Source: Peptostreptococcaceae bacterium (GTDB lineage Bacteria; Bacillota; Clostridia; Peptostreptococcales; Peptostreptococcaceae). Taken from it: a stretch of 64,000 bases of DNA. Below, in pieces: positions 1-8,639 of the stretch. Positions within the stretch are counted from its first letter, which is position 1. Every line of letters begins with the position of its first letter. The notes under the pieces were generated by a model, which was given only the letters and a program-made list of their open reading frames with translations, ran no database searches and was not told the DNA's origin. The position numbers and the translations under genes are program-made. The stretch is taken from contig CABIZO010000002.1 in the NCBI GenBank assembly GCA_902363255.1, positions 186,001 through 250,000 on the forward strand, written 5' to 3'.

Positions 1-141
1 ATATAGTATAGTATAAATTTAATATATGTAGATATGTATAAAAATAAAAAGAATATTGTACTAATACAATAGATGGAAGAAATAATAAAAACTACAAAAT
101 AAAACACGAATGAAAAACTTTTAAAAAGGAAAAATATATGT

Positions 142-147
142 TATAAT
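142..147 (+). promoter_or_regulatory. Possible -10 element of hpt
   Basis: TATAAT lies 31 bases before the hpt start. I could not see a convincing -35 box 17 bases upstream, so this is only a partial promoter call. The rest of positions 1-141 is AT-rich, with no gene or clear structure. Confidence 0.35.
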
Positions 148-178
148 AAATATGATTCATCATTATCGGGAGGAAATT

Positions 179-703
179 ATGTATAAACTAAATGGAGTTA
201 TGTACTCAGCAGAAGAAATAAAAAGTAAAGTTAAAGAGTTAGCAAAGCAAATTGAAGAAGATTATGCAGGAGAAGAATTACTAGTAGTTGGAATATTAAA
301 AGGTGCTAGTGTTTTCTGTGCTGATTTAATAAGAGAAATTAATTTAGATGTAAGAATGGACTTTATGGTTGTTTCAAGTTATGGAACATCAACTGCTTCA
401 TCAGGTACAGTTAAAATAATAAAAGATTTAGATGTGGATATAGAAAATAAAAATGTATTAATAGTTGAGGATATAATTGATTCAGGTTTAACTTTAAGCT
501 CATTAGTAGAAGCTTTAAAAACTAGAAAACCAAAGTCATTAAAACTTTGTACATTATTAGATAAACCAGAAAGAAGATCATCAAATATTAAAGTTGATTA
601 TGTTGGATACGTTATAGAAGACAAATTTATTGTTGGATATGGAATAGATTATGCTGAAAAGTATAGAAATCTTCCTTATATAGGTATTGTTGAAGATATA
701 TAA
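179..703 (+). CDS. hpt: Hypoxanthine phosphoribosyltransferase
   Basis: A 174-residue cytosolic purine-salvage enzyme that joins hypoxanthine (and usually guanine) to PRPP to give IMP or GMP. The PRPP-binding loop VLIVEDIIDSGLTL sits at residues 93-106, and the length is normal for Hpt. An upstream ATG at 152 is in frame but has no ribosome binding site; the ATG at 179 follows GGGAGG at a good distance and gives the usual MYKLNG-like start. In many Firmicutes hpt sits beside ftsH and tilS. Here the next gene is unrelated and a strong terminator separates them, so hpt is probably the last gene of its unit or monocistronic. Confidence 0.93.
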   Translation: MYKLNGVMYSAEEIKSKVKELAKQIEEDYAGEELLVVGILKGASVFCADLIREINLDVRMDFMVVSSYGTSTASSGTVKIIKDLDVDIENKNVLIVEDIIDSGLTLSSLVEALKTRKPKSLKLCTLLDKPERRSSNIKVDYVGYVIEDKFIVGYGIDYAEKYRNLPYIGIVEDI

Positions 704-714
704 GACCATAATAA

Positions 715-749
715 AAAAGGAGTATAAGAGTAAATCTTATACTCCTTTT
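715..749 (+). terminator. Rho-independent terminator after hpt
   Basis: A perfect 13-bp stem (717-729 with 735-747), a 5-base loop and a short T stretch follow the hpt stop. Confidence 0.85.
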
Positions 750-794
750 CTCATATTTTAAATGGTGAATTATAAGAAAAGTAACAAAATATTT

Positions 795-835
795 TATTTA
801 TTGTCAAAAATTATATATTTATTGTCAAAAATTAT
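795..835 (+). repeat. Two tandem copies of a 20-bp repeat before the PAP2 gene
   Basis: TATTTATTGTCAAAAATTAT occurs at 795-814 and again at 816-835, a period of 21 bp, about 45 bp before the PAP2 start. Each copy contains TTGTCA, so it may duplicate a -35 element or an operator two helical turns apart. Confidence 0.6.
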
Positions 836-878
836 GTAAAATAGATAAGAAGAAGTATTTATTGAAAGGTGGTAAATT

Positions 879-1796
879 ATGGAGTTTCAACTGAATATAT
901 TAATGTATTTACAGAGTATAAGAAATGAATTGCTAACAGGCATATTTACTTTTTTTACTATATGCACAGAAGTACCAGTAATAACGGTATTAACAGGAAT
1001 ATTATATTGGTGTATAAATAAAAAAGCAGGACAAAGAACTTTATTTGCTCTTTGTGGAAGTTTAAATATAAATGCAGGTGTCAAAAACTTTGTTAAAATG
1101 GCAAGACCCATAGGAACGAAAGGTTTAGAATCCTTAAGAATAGAAACTGCCACAGGATACTCTTTCCCTAGTGGTCATACACAAACAGCTACAACTTTTT
1201 GGACTTCAATTATGTATCTGTTTAGAAAAGTATGGATATATATAGTTGGAATATTAATGATTTTAGGAGCTGGAATATCAAGGTTATATTTAGGTGTTCA
1301 TTGGCCAATGGATGTAATCGTTGGATGGGGATTTGGTATAGTTCTTAGTATATTATTTATAAAGCTTTTTGACTATATAGATGATACTAAAAACTATTAT
1401 ATATTAGTTGGATTAATGTTAATATTCGGAGTATGTACATATTTTAATGGTGGAGAAGATTTATATAAAATGTTTGGGCTTTATACAGGCTTTGCATTAG
1501 GTTATATGGTTGAAGATACTTATATTAATTTTAGTACAGAAAATGAAAGTAGAAAAAATATATTTGCTAAGAAATCTTCAGGAAATGAAGATTTAGGTAA
1601 GAAGATACTTAGATTTATAGTAGGGATAATATCACTATTAGTAGTTTATATATTACTTAACTATATGGAAGATAGTTTAATAGTTAATAAAACGGAAGAA
1701 ATTATTAATATTATAAAATATTTAAAATATACATTTGTAGTATTTTGGGGCATAGCGGGTGCACCGGCATTATTTAAATTATTTAAAATAGCGTAA
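879..1796 (+). CDS. PAP2-family membrane phosphatase
   Basis: A 305-residue integral membrane protein of the phosphatidic acid phosphatase type 2 superfamily. All three signature motifs are visible: K69 with R76-P77, PSGH at 97-100, and S134-R135 followed by H141 and D145. The family removes phosphate from lipid phosphates such as undecaprenyl pyrophosphate, phosphatidic acid or phosphatidylglycerol phosphate; the exact substrate cannot be read from sequence. Several hydrophobic segments lie on both sides of the catalytic motifs, and the C-terminal third (from about 180) is longer than in minimal PAP2 enzymes, with extra membrane helices. The start is set by AAAGGTGG just upstream. It is likely cotranscribed with nothing obvious. 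Confidence 0.85.
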   Translation: MEFQLNILMYLQSIRNELLTGIFTFFTICTEVPVITVLTGILYWCINKKAGQRTLFALCGSLNINAGVKNFVKMARPIGTKGLESLRIETATGYSFPSGHTQTATTFWTSIMYLFRKVWIYIVGILMILGAGISRLYLGVHWPMDVIVGWGFGIVLSILFIKLFDYIDDTKNYYILVGLMLIFGVCTYFNGGEDLYKMFGLYTGFALGYMVEDTYINFSTENESRKNIFAKKSSGNEDLGKKILRFIVGIISLLVVYILLNYMEDSLIVNKTEEIINIIKYLKYTFVVFWGIAGAPALFKLFKIA

Positions 1797-1826
1797 ATTT
1801 ACCTATTATAAGGAAAGGATGATAAT

Positions 1827-3053
1827 TTGAAAAAGGTAGTAGTTATAGGAGGAGGACCGGCAGGAATGATGGCTGCATCTACAGCAGCAGACAACGGAGC
1901 TGAAGTTATTCTTCTAGAAAAACAACATAGATTAGGAAGAAAGCTATTAATCACAGGAAAAGGAAGATGTAATATTACAAACGATTGTGATGTAGAAGAG
2001 TTAATAGAAAATGTACCTACAAATGGTAAGTTTTTATATAGTGCTTTTTATACATTCACAAATTACGATGCAATAAATATGTTTAACTCTCTTGGACTAG
2101 CAACTAAAACCGAAAGAGGAAAAAGAGTATTTCCAGAAAGTGATAAAGCTTTAGACGTGGTAAAAGCATTAGAAAAACAAATTAAAGATAAAAAGGTAAA
2201 AATTATATTAAATGCAAAAGTTAATAAAATCGTAGCGAAAGATAAAAAAATAGAAAAGGTTATTTATAATAATAACGAAGTTATAAAATGCGATAGTGTG
2301 ATACTTGCTACAGGAGGAATGAGTTACCCTCTTACTGGATCTAATGGAGATGGATATAAGTTTGCTGCCTCATTAGGACATACTATAATAAGTCCGAAGC
2401 CTTCTTTAATTGGAATTGAAGTACAAGAAAGTTTTGTTAAGGATTTAGAAAAATTAGCTCTTAGAAATGTATCTATTACAGTACATGATAGTAAAAATAA
2501 AAAGATATATGATGATTTTGGAGAATTAGAATTTACGAAGTATGGCTTAGATGGACCTATAATAAAGTCAGCTAGCTGTAGAATGAAAGACACAAGTAAA
2601 GAAAATTATAAGATTGTCATTGATTTAAAACCAGCACTAGATGAAGAAAAACTAGATAAAAGAATTATAAAAGATTTTACAAAGTATACTAATAAAAACT
2701 TTGAAAATTCATTAGATGATTTATTACCAAAAAAACTTATACCTATAATTATAGAGTTAAGTGAAATACCAAAACACTTAAAGGTAAATCAAATATCTAA
2801 AAAACAAAGATTAAACTTAGTTCATTTATTAAAAAATCTTACTTTTACGGTAAAAAGATATAGACCAATAGAAGAAGCAATAGTTACATCTGGTGGAATA
2901 AAAGTAAGTGAGATAAATGCTAGTACTATGGAATCTAAAATTATTAAAAATCTTTTCTTTGCAGGAGAGATTATAGATGTAGATGCATATACAGGAGGAT
3001 TTAATCTACAAATAGCTTATTCAACAGCTTATTTAGCAGGAAGCAATTGCTAA
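1827..3053 (+). CDS. HI0933-family NAD(P)/FAD-dependent oxidoreductase
   Basis: A 408-residue flavoprotein of the HI0933/YhiN family (the family that also includes BaiN). The N-terminal dinucleotide-binding motif GGGPAGMMAA is at residues 8-17, followed by a family-typical stretch (GRKLLITGKGRCNITN). A C-terminal GEIIDVDAYTGGFN block completes the FAD site. Cellular role is unknown for most members; a bile-acid flavin reductase is one characterised relative, which is no proof here. The start codon is TTG with AGGAAAGG 8 bases upstream. Length is normal. It lies 30 bp after the PAP2 gene on the same strand and could share its transcript. Confidence 0.85.
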   Translation: MKKVVVIGGGPAGMMAASTAADNGAEVILLEKQHRLGRKLLITGKGRCNITNDCDVEELIENVPTNGKFLYSAFYTFTNYDAINMFNSLGLATKTERGKRVFPESDKALDVVKALEKQIKDKKVKIILNAKVNKIVAKDKKIEKVIYNNNEVIKCDSVILATGGMSYPLTGSNGDGYKFAASLGHTIISPKPSLIGIEVQESFVKDLEKLALRNVSITVHDSKNKKIYDDFGELEFTKYGLDGPIIKSASCRMKDTSKENYKIVIDLKPALDEEKLDKRIIKDFTKYTNKNFENSLDDLLPKKLIPIIIELSEIPKHLKVNQISKKQRLNLVHLLKNLTFTVKRYRPIEEAIVTSGGIKVSEINASTMESKIIKNLFFAGEIIDVDAYTGGFNLQIAYSTAYLAGSNC

Positions 3054-3142
3054 AAAATTTGTCAAAAATTGCATACATGTTAAATCTCAATTGTAACATA
3101 ATAGTATTAGAAACAAATATTAAAAAGAAAAGAGGTAATAAC

Positions 3143-3361
3143 ATGGCAAATAACAATAATAATACAAAGGCTGTACCAGAAGCAAAAGCTGCTTTAAATC
3201 AAATGAAATTAGAAATAGCAAGTGAACTTGGTATGTCTAATTATCAACAAGTTGATAAAGGAAACCTTACAGCTAGAGAAAATGGTTATGTAGGTGGATA
3301 TATGACTAAAAAACTAGTTGAAATGGCAGAACAACAAATGGCTGGTAAAGGTCAACAATAA
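3143..3361 (+). CDS. Alpha/beta-type small acid-soluble spore protein
   Basis: A 72-residue DNA-binding protein of the dormant spore that saturates spore DNA and protects it from UV and heat, and is degraded on germination by the GPR protease. Family marks are the LEIASELG segment, which contains the usual GPR cleavage region, and the second conserved block with GNLTARENGYVGGYMTKK. An Asn-rich N-terminus and Gln-rich C-terminus are typical. The frame is open upstream to 3047 but AGAGGTAATAAC precedes the ATG at 3143, which gives the normal family length. Expression in the forespore under sigma G is expected from the family and was not verified in the promoter. It shows that the organism forms spores. 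Confidence 0.93.
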   Translation: MANNNNNTKAVPEAKAALNQMKLEIASELGMSNYQQVDKGNLTARENGYVGGYMTKKLVEMAEQQMAGKGQQ

Positions 3362-3395
3362 TTAGATAACAAAACATATGATATATAGTTAAAGT

Positions 3396-3440
3396 AGAGG
3401 TAAGTAAAAAGAATTTAAATTCTTTTTACTTACCTCTTTA
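3396..3440 (+). terminator. Terminator after the SASP gene, 21-bp perfect palindrome
   Basis: Positions 3396-3416 and 3417-3437 are exact reverse complements with no unpaired centre, followed by TTT. It is an unusually long perfect stem and would work in both directions. Confidence 0.85.
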
Positions 3441-3488
3441 TATTAGGTTTTTATTAAAAAATGTTTAAAATAGAAAATAAAGGGTATA

Positions 3489-3517
3489 TTGACTAATAAT
3501 AGTAAATATACTATAAT
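3489..3517 (+). promoter_or_regulatory. Sigma-A type promoter of the mntP riboswitch transcript
   Basis: TTGACT at 3489-3494 and TATAAT at 3512-3517, separated by exactly 17 bases, lie just before the riboswitch. Confidence 0.8.
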
Positions 3518-3526
3518 AAAGAATAC

Positions 3527-3656
3527 TTTGATAAGGGAGTAGTTGGCACTATTATATAGTGTAATAAAGTCAACATACTGATAGTTATACTATCTGGCTT
3601 TGTTTTGAATGATGAGACTTATCTATAGCTCAGGCTATAGGTGAGTCCTTTTTTTA
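3527..3656 (+). promoter_or_regulatory. yybP-ykoY (Mn2+-sensing) riboswitch
   Basis: The leader of mntP holds the conserved pieces of the yybP-ykoY aptamer: AAGGGAGTAG near 3533-3542, GTCAACATACTG near 3569-3580, and a following GGCTTTG segment near 3596-3602. This class binds Mn2+ and turns on manganese exporters. The identification rests on those motifs and on the gene downstream. The 3' part contains a terminator hairpin (next entry), so regulation by antitermination is likely. Confidence 0.85.
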
Positions 3657-3658
3657 TT
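3614..3658 (+). terminator. Riboswitch expression-platform terminator
   Basis: GACTTA.CTATAGC pairs with GCTATAG.TGAGTC around a TCAG loop and is followed by CTTTTTTTATT. It would end the mntP leader unless Mn2+ binding disrupts it. Confidence 0.75.
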
Positions 3659-3758
3659 ATAAGCATATAGATTATTGATGACATGAGCAAAGCAGATTTT
3701 GGGAAGAATAAGTCAAAGTAGAATGAAATTTAATTAAGTGAAAGGAAGAGAAAATAAT

Positions 3759-4367
3759 ATGGGTTTAATAGAGTTATTCATATTATCTGTAGGACTTTCT
3801 ATGGATGCCTTTGCAGTGTCTATCTGTAAAGGGTTGTCTCTTAAGAAAGTGACTTTTAAAGAATGTGGAAAGGTCGGACTTTATTTTGGAGGATTCCAGG
3901 GTGGTATGCCTCTTATTGGATTTATTTTAGGAGTACAATTTAAGGACTATATAACTAGTATAGATCATTGGATAGCATTTATTTTATTATCATTTATAGG
4001 AATAAATATGATAAGAGAATCTATGGAAAAAGATAATGAAGGCGAAATTGCCGATTTATCAGAAGCAGCAGTTGGTAAAGAAGAAGTTAATCAACTAGGA
4101 TTTAAAAGTATGGTTATGCTTGCTATCGCAACTAGTATAGATGCTCTTGCAGTAGGTGTAACATTCGCATTTTTACAGGTAGATATTGTACCAGCGGTAC
4201 TGTTTATAGGTATAGTTACATTTATATTATCATCAATAGGTGTAAAAGTAGGTAATGTATTTGGAACAAAATATAAGTCAAAGGCAGAATTTGCAGGCGG
4301 TGCTATTTTAATATTAATGGGTATAAAGATTTTATTTGAACATCTGGGATTTTTCCCGTTTGCATAG
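3759..4367 (+). CDS. mntP: Manganese efflux pump MntP
   Basis: A 202-residue inner-membrane manganese exporter with about six transmembrane helices. It has the internal twofold repeat of the family: LSMDAFAVS (Asp16) and TSIDALAVG (Asp128), each with a membrane-embedded acidic residue, plus GGFQGGMP at 44-51. A frame-compatible GTG at 3738 is unlikely to be the start because AAAGGAAGAG (3741-3750) points to the ATG at 3759. The Mn2+ riboswitch upstream supports the substrate, so the cell exports manganese when it is in excess. The length is slightly above that of the E. coli protein because of the acidic central loop (about residues 90-110). Confidence 0.93.
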   Translation: MGLIELFILSVGLSMDAFAVSICKGLSLKKVTFKECGKVGLYFGGFQGGMPLIGFILGVQFKDYITSIDHWIAFILLSFIGINMIRESMEKDNEGEIADLSEAAVGKEEVNQLGFKSMVMLAIATSIDALAVGVTFAFLQVDIVPAVLFIGIVTFILSSIGVKVGNVFGTKYKSKAEFAGGAILILMGIKILFEHLGFFPFA

Positions 4368-4442
4368 AAAAATAAATAAAAATAGATGTCTTGGTTAAAA
4401 TAACTCTAGATGTAAAATATTAAATACATAAGGAGTGTTATT

Positions 4443-4613
4443 ATGGCAATGGTAGATTTTGATAAAATTAAACAAGACTTTATTAATGCAGATGTAGATG
4501 GAAAAATAAAAATATATACTACTACAGAAGGATTAAGTGTAGAACAATTTAGAGAATTATTAAGATATTATCCTATACAACATTTATCTAAGTTAGAAAA
4601 AGCTATGGGATAA
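4443..4613 (+). CDS. Small acidic protein of unknown function (56 residues)
   Basis: A 56-codon frame starting with ATG after AAGGAGTG at a good spacing and ending just before a strong terminator. The product begins MAMVDFDKIKQDFINADV and has a predicted mixed helix and strand character, an acidic N-terminal half, no Cys and no signal peptide. I do not recognise the family. The ribosome binding site, the codon use typical of the neighbourhood and the terminator placed directly behind it support a real gene. It could be cotranscribed with mntP (76 bp gap). Confidence 0.6.
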   Translation: MAMVDFDKIKQDFINADVDGKIKIYTTTEGLSVEQFRELLRYYPIQHLSKLEKAMG

Positions 4614-4625
4614 ATGAATAATTAT

Positions 4626-4670
4626 AAAAGAAGCACTACTAAAGTTTTATTTAGCAGTGCTTCTTTTTTT
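4626..4670 (+). terminator. Terminator between convergent genes
   Basis: An 18-base stem with one mismatch (4626-4643 with 4650-4667) is followed by a T run. It lies between the small protein gene and the minus-strand gene ending at 4669, and probably serves both. Confidence 0.8.
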
Positions 4671-5145
4671 AACTAAGATTAGTTTTTCGTATGTAATTGT
4701 AAATTCGTTCATTTCCTAACTCAATATCTCCTGTTTCGATATAATTAATTATGCTATCCATGTCATTACTATTTAGGTATTGTAAGGGTATAATTAAGTC
4801 ATAGCCTGCATCTTGTAAAAGATTTTTAAGTTTTAGTTTTTGAGAAATACTAGGTGGCAATGCTTTTTTCTTTTCTTTTTTTCTTTTACGACAATTTGCC
4901 AAGTTTTCATTTTGTATGTCAATAAGAGTATTTATGTATTCTATGTAAGAAGACTTAAAATCTTCTTCGTTTAATAAATCTTCACTTAGTAGACCATTAA
5001 TATAATCATCGCATAAAATGTTTTTTGCAAACTTATCGGCTGTTAACTTACCCGTAACTATTCCCTTTTGGTATTTTCTTAAAATGCTTTTAGTATGACT
5101 ATAAATCTTATTGCGTGTTTCTAAGTCTAATTCTCTTATTTCCAT
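4669..5145 (-). CDS. Hypothetical protein (158 residues)
   Basis: A soluble, highly charged protein with no membrane segment. A strongly basic patch (RKRKKEKKK, about residues 85-93) lies between a helical N-terminal half and a C-terminal region that could contain small helical DNA-binding or protein-binding modules. On the minus strand AGGAGTG precedes the ATG at 5145. I do not recognise a family. The basic patch could bind nucleic acid, but this is only inference. It is transcribed alone, convergent with the small gene at 4443 and divergent from the membrane protein gene at 5381. Confidence 0.6.
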   Translation of the reverse strand: MEIRELDLETRNKIYSHTKSILRKYQKGIVTGKLTADKFAKNILCDDYINGLLSEDLLNEEDFKSSYIEYINTLIDIQNENLANCRKRKKEKKKALPPSISQKLKLKNLLQDAGYDLIIPLQYLNSNDMDSIINYIETGDIELGNERIYNYIRKTNLS

Positions 5146-5380
5146 AAGGGATCACTCCTATTATTATATTAAGTTCTTATATTTTATTGTTGCCAAAATT
5201 GAGATTTGCATACTTTTTGTCAGAAAATTTAAAAATATAAAAGGGTTAATTTATGTAATTTATTATAGATAAAAGGATAATAATTTTAAAAGCTAATTAT
5301 ATTTTAATAAGTTTAAAGTATAAAAAGTTCAAATTTTACCAACAATGAAAATTAAAGATATATTAATAGGAAGTGAGAAT

Positions 5381-5854
5381 ATGATAAATAGTATAATCAA
5401 ATTATTTTACTCAGAAGTAGTAAAAACTAAAATTAGTAATATGCCAAATAAAGATTATGAACTTAGAAAAGGATGTAAGGAATTTAGAAATATTACATTA
5501 AAAATAGACAGTTATTTATTTAAAGGATTAAAAATTATTTTAGCGCTTTTCATACTTTACTTATCATTTCATGTAAAAATCCTTCTTGGAATAGGAGTAT
5601 TGGTAGTAGAGTTAACTTATTTGATATACAAAATTAGTTATGAAAAGCAAGTAAAAGAAGCTATAGAAAATGTAAAAAATAATATAGAAGTATCAGCAGA
5701 TCAATTTATAAATGAAAATGGCAAGAAAGGTATTAATCTACTAATAACTCTTCTTGTTATAAGTTTGCTTACAGGATTTAATTATTTTATAGGTATAAGT
5801 TTTGTTATAGTATTCGTATATACAGCTAGAAATATATATGAGGGATTTAGATAA
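5381..5854 (+). CDS. Hypothetical membrane protein (157 residues)
   Basis: A small membrane protein: a soluble N-terminal stretch of about 40 residues, two or three hydrophobic helices at about 50-90, a charged helix with Lys and Glu, and one or two further hydrophobic helices near the C-terminus. The frame opens at 5345, but only the ATG at 5381 has a ribosome binding site (AGGAAGTGAG). No family recognised. It stands alone between a divergent gene and a terminator. Confidence 0.55.
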   Translation: MINSIIKLFYSEVVKTKISNMPNKDYELRKGCKEFRNITLKIDSYLFKGLKIILALFILYLSFHVKILLGIGVLVVELTYLIYKISYEKQVKEAIENVKNNIEVSADQFINENGKKGINLLITLLVISLLTGFNYFIGISFVIVFVYTARNIYEGFR

Positions 5855-5937
5855 TTATAATCACATTATTAAATAAATACTTTTATTTGAGGTAAAAAAA
5901 TTATATAATAAAATAAAAAGAGAAATAGTTTTGATTT

Positions 5938-5972
5938 AGGGTATATACTGACAAGAATATACCCTCTTTTTT
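5938..5972 (+). terminator. Terminator after the 157-residue membrane protein gene
   Basis: AGGGTATAT (5938-5946) pairs with ATATACCCT (5957-5965) and is followed by CTTTTTT. Confidence 0.8.
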
Positions 5973-6125
5973 ATTGAACTTATAAACTGTAACTTTAGTA
6001 GAATTTATTGCTTATATTATCTATAAAGTAAAACATGTAAAAGGTAATTTATCTATATAAATATTTAATAATATGTTACAATAAGTTCTAGAAAAAGGAA
6101 ATCTTGTAGGAGGGAAGATATATTT

Positions 6126-7892
6126 ATGAGCAGAATTAGTATGAAGATGAAAAATTTAGTAGAAATATCTTCATTAGTTGCAGAGTCTACTAATTTTTTT
6201 GATATAAAAGACAAAATAATAGAAAAAATGCTTGAAGTTGTTTTTCCAAGAAAAGCTTGTGTTAACTTATTTTATCGTAATGACTATACGCATGCTTACT
6301 TAGTATGCTCGAATAGCTTGGAATACATAAAAGAGACTTTTAAATCTGACGAGGTTCAAGGTGTAAAGTTTGATTTTTATGAAGATTATCCTGACTATAT
6401 TCATGAATCAGTAGAAGAGAAGAAAGTAATATATATAAAAGATGTATTTGAAGATGAAAGAGCTATAAAAGAAAGAGATTTAGCGAAACATGAGAATTAT
6501 ACAGGAAGAATTGTATTTCCTTTAATATATAATAAAAAGGTAGTAGGTTTCATGACTTGTTTCTTAGATGAAAGGGATACATTAACAGATGAAGATATAG
6601 ATTTTGTTTCATCTATTGCATCTTTAATTGCTTTATCTATAGAGATAACGGAAAAAAACAGTCAAAAGAATTTCATAATAGATAAACTTAGAAATTCTTT
6701 AGAATTAATAAGTGAAGCAACAAGAAAACTATATCAAAATAAAAATATTGATGAATTCTTGGTGCACTTAAGTGAAATAGCTAAAAAGATTACTAATAGT
6801 GAAGAATCAGCTATTTTAATTGATAAGAATAATTGTAAAAATAAAATATTTAGATCTTATTGCAAAATTGATGAAAGAGATACTAATGTGCAAGAGACTA
6901 TTAATTTGCTTTTATCAAAAGATGTTGCTGGTCTATATGTTAATGATAGACAATTAGCAAAAGATATAAAGTTAAATGTAGATACTTATATTTTTTATAG
7001 GTTGTATAATGAATCTGAGTCTATTGGTGTTATATTATGTACTGATGGTAAAAAATACGAAGACGATGATTTAAATATATTAAGTATATTATCAAAGCAA
7101 GTTACTGTTGCTATGCAACTTTATGATTATAGTGAGCAAAATGTAAAACATAAATTAATAGCAAAAGAATTAAATGTTCTTAATAAACAGCAAAAACTTA
7201 TTATGAATGATAGCAAGATGGAGTGTAATAGGGAAAAGGAATTAGAATTTTTCCATAAGCCAGCAACGGTAGTAGGGGGAGATTTTTATTATGCTCATAA
7301 AATTGATGATAAAAGAGTGGCTTTTATTATTGCTGATGTTATGGGACATGGTATTGTTGCTAATTATATGGTTGCAATGATTAAAGGTGCTTTTAAAACC
7401 TTGTGTTATCAATATAAGACGCCTGGTGAGATAGCGACCTATCTTAATAAAATACTATATGATGAATTTGATAAAATGGGAGTGTTTGCAACAGCCTTAG
7501 TAAATGTATTTGATACAGAAAAAAATATATTATCAGTTTCTAATGCAGGACACTATAGCCCTATAATTATTGATGAAAATGGTGAAGTGGTAGAAAGTCT
7601 TAATTGTAAAAAGGGAATTCCTATAGGTGTATTGCCTGATTGTGAATATCATAGTAATACATTTAGTATAGAAAACTATCCTATGGTATTTATGTTTACA
7701 GATGGAACTCTAGAAATTAAAAATCATTATAAAGAAGAGTTTGGATTAGATAGATTGAAGCATTTTGTGAAAAACAATTATAAAAATAATAGAAATCAAA
7801 TTGTAGAAAACCTTAAAAAGGAGACAGAAAGATTTACTGGTAATGATAATTTTGATGATGATATTTTAATTCTAATGTTAAAAAATATCTAG
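6126..7892 (+). CDS. GAF-GAF-SpoIIE (PP2C) serine phosphatase
   Basis: A 588-residue cytosolic sensor phosphatase. A first GAF-like domain covers about 10-175, a second about 190-335, a short coiled linker follows, and a PPM/SpoIIE-type phosphatase domain covers about 370-588. Metal-binding marks are visible: GGDFYY at 384-389, DVMGHG at 404-409, a late FTDGTLE and a C-terminal DDDILIL. Such proteins (RsbU/RsbP type) dephosphorylate an anti-anti-sigma factor in response to a signal bound by the GAF domains. No anti-sigma or STAS gene is near, so its target is encoded elsewhere. The start follows GGAGGG. It is probably cotranscribed with the flavoprotein gene 8 bp downstream. Confidence 0.88.
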   Translation: MSRISMKMKNLVEISSLVAESTNFFDIKDKIIEKMLEVVFPRKACVNLFYRNDYTHAYLVCSNSLEYIKETFKSDEVQGVKFDFYEDYPDYIHESVEEKKVIYIKDVFEDERAIKERDLAKHENYTGRIVFPLIYNKKVVGFMTCFLDERDTLTDEDIDFVSSIASLIALSIEITEKNSQKNFIIDKLRNSLELISEATRKLYQNKNIDEFLVHLSEIAKKITNSEESAILIDKNNCKNKIFRSYCKIDERDTNVQETINLLLSKDVAGLYVNDRQLAKDIKLNVDTYIFYRLYNESESIGVILCTDGKKYEDDDLNILSILSKQVTVAMQLYDYSEQNVKHKLIAKELNVLNKQQKLIMNDSKMECNREKELEFFHKPATVVGGDFYYAHKIDDKRVAFIIADVMGHGIVANYMVAMIKGAFKTLCYQYKTPGEIATYLNKILYDEFDKMGVFATALVNVFDTEKNILSVSNAGHYSPIIIDENGEVVESLNCKKGIPIGVLPDCEYHSNTFSIENYPMVFMFTDGTLEIKNHYKEEFGLDRLKHFVKNNYKNNRNQIVENLKKETERFTGNDNFDDDILILMLKNI

Positions 7893-7900
7893 GAGGAGTT

Positions 7901-8497
7901 ATGAATAAAGAAAGTAAGATTCTAATTATTAATGGTAGTCCAAGAAGAAGTAAGAACTGCAGTAAAATAATTGAAAAAATAACTAGTAAGTTGGACGAAA
8001 ATCAACTTAACTACGAAGTTTTAAATATTTACAAAATGAATATAGATTATTGTATAGCTTGTGGATATTGTGAAAGAACTGGAAAATGTATAATAAAAGA
8101 TGACATGACACCTTTGTATGAAGAGTTTGATAAATCCATAGGTACGATAGTAGTAAGTCCTATGTTTTTTCAAAGTATTTCTACAAAAGTAAAAACATTA
8201 GTAGATAGAACTCAAGCATTTTATTCAAGTAAATATATACTTAAACAACCTTCAATAGATACAAAAAAAGAGCGTCGAGGAATGTTTATAGCAGTGGGGG
8301 GTCAACCTGAATATGAAAATCAATTTTTAGGGGGACAACTTGTAATGGATTTATTTTTTAAATGTATAAATACTAAATTAATATCGAATATTTATATGAG
8401 TAACAGTGATGAAGTACCTTATAATGACAATAAGGAATTCCAGGAAAAGTTAAATAAAAAAATTGATAATTATATAAAAGAGATAAAATTAATTTAA
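7901..8497 (+). CDS. Flavodoxin-like NAD(P)H-dependent oxidoreductase (iron-sulfur flavoprotein type)
   Basis: A 198-residue soluble protein of the NADPH-dependent FMN reductase/multimeric flavodoxin family. The FMN phosphate loop INGSPRRSKNCS is at residues 9-20. A cysteine cluster CIACGYCERTGKC at about 48-60 matches the compact motif that holds a [4Fe-4S] cluster in Isf-type proteins, although many relatives with this motif are not proven to carry it. The likely role is electron transfer or quinone/oxidant reduction. Its ATG lies 8 bases after the phosphatase stop with AGGAGGAG overlapping the junction, so the two genes form an operon. Confidence 0.82.
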   Translation: MNKESKILIINGSPRRSKNCSKIIEKITSKLDENQLNYEVLNIYKMNIDYCIACGYCERTGKCIIKDDMTPLYEEFDKSIGTIVVSPMFFQSISTKVKTLVDRTQAFYSSKYILKQPSIDTKKERRGMFIAVGGQPEYENQFLGGQLVMDLFFKCINTKLISNIYMSNSDEVPYNDNKEFQEKLNKKIDNYIKEIKLI

Positions 8498-8516
8498 AGC
8501 TATAATTAAAGAATAG

Positions 8517-8557
8517 AGAAATGATAATCGTATTAAGATTTATCATTTCTTTTTTTG
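8517..8557 (+). terminator. Terminator after the flavoprotein gene
   Basis: An 11-bp stem (8517-8527 with 8540-8550) is followed by a run of seven or more T. Confidence 0.8.
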
Positions 8558-8584
8558 TACTTAATAAAACTTATGTGTCTTTTT

Positions 8585-8612
8585 TTGACTTGTTTTGATA
8601 AACTAATATAAT
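8585..8612 (+). promoter_or_regulatory. Promoter of the aroC-aroB-aroA operon
   Basis: TTGACT (8585-8590) and TATAAT (8607-8612) are 16 bases apart, 27 bases before the aroC start. Confidence 0.7.
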
Positions 8613-8639
8613 AAATTAAAAATAAATAAGGAGAAAAAT

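Noticed and set aside
887..1153. Minus-strand open frame inside the PAP2 gene
   Set aside because: It is antisense to a gene with intact catalytic motifs, lacks a ribosome site and has no family features.
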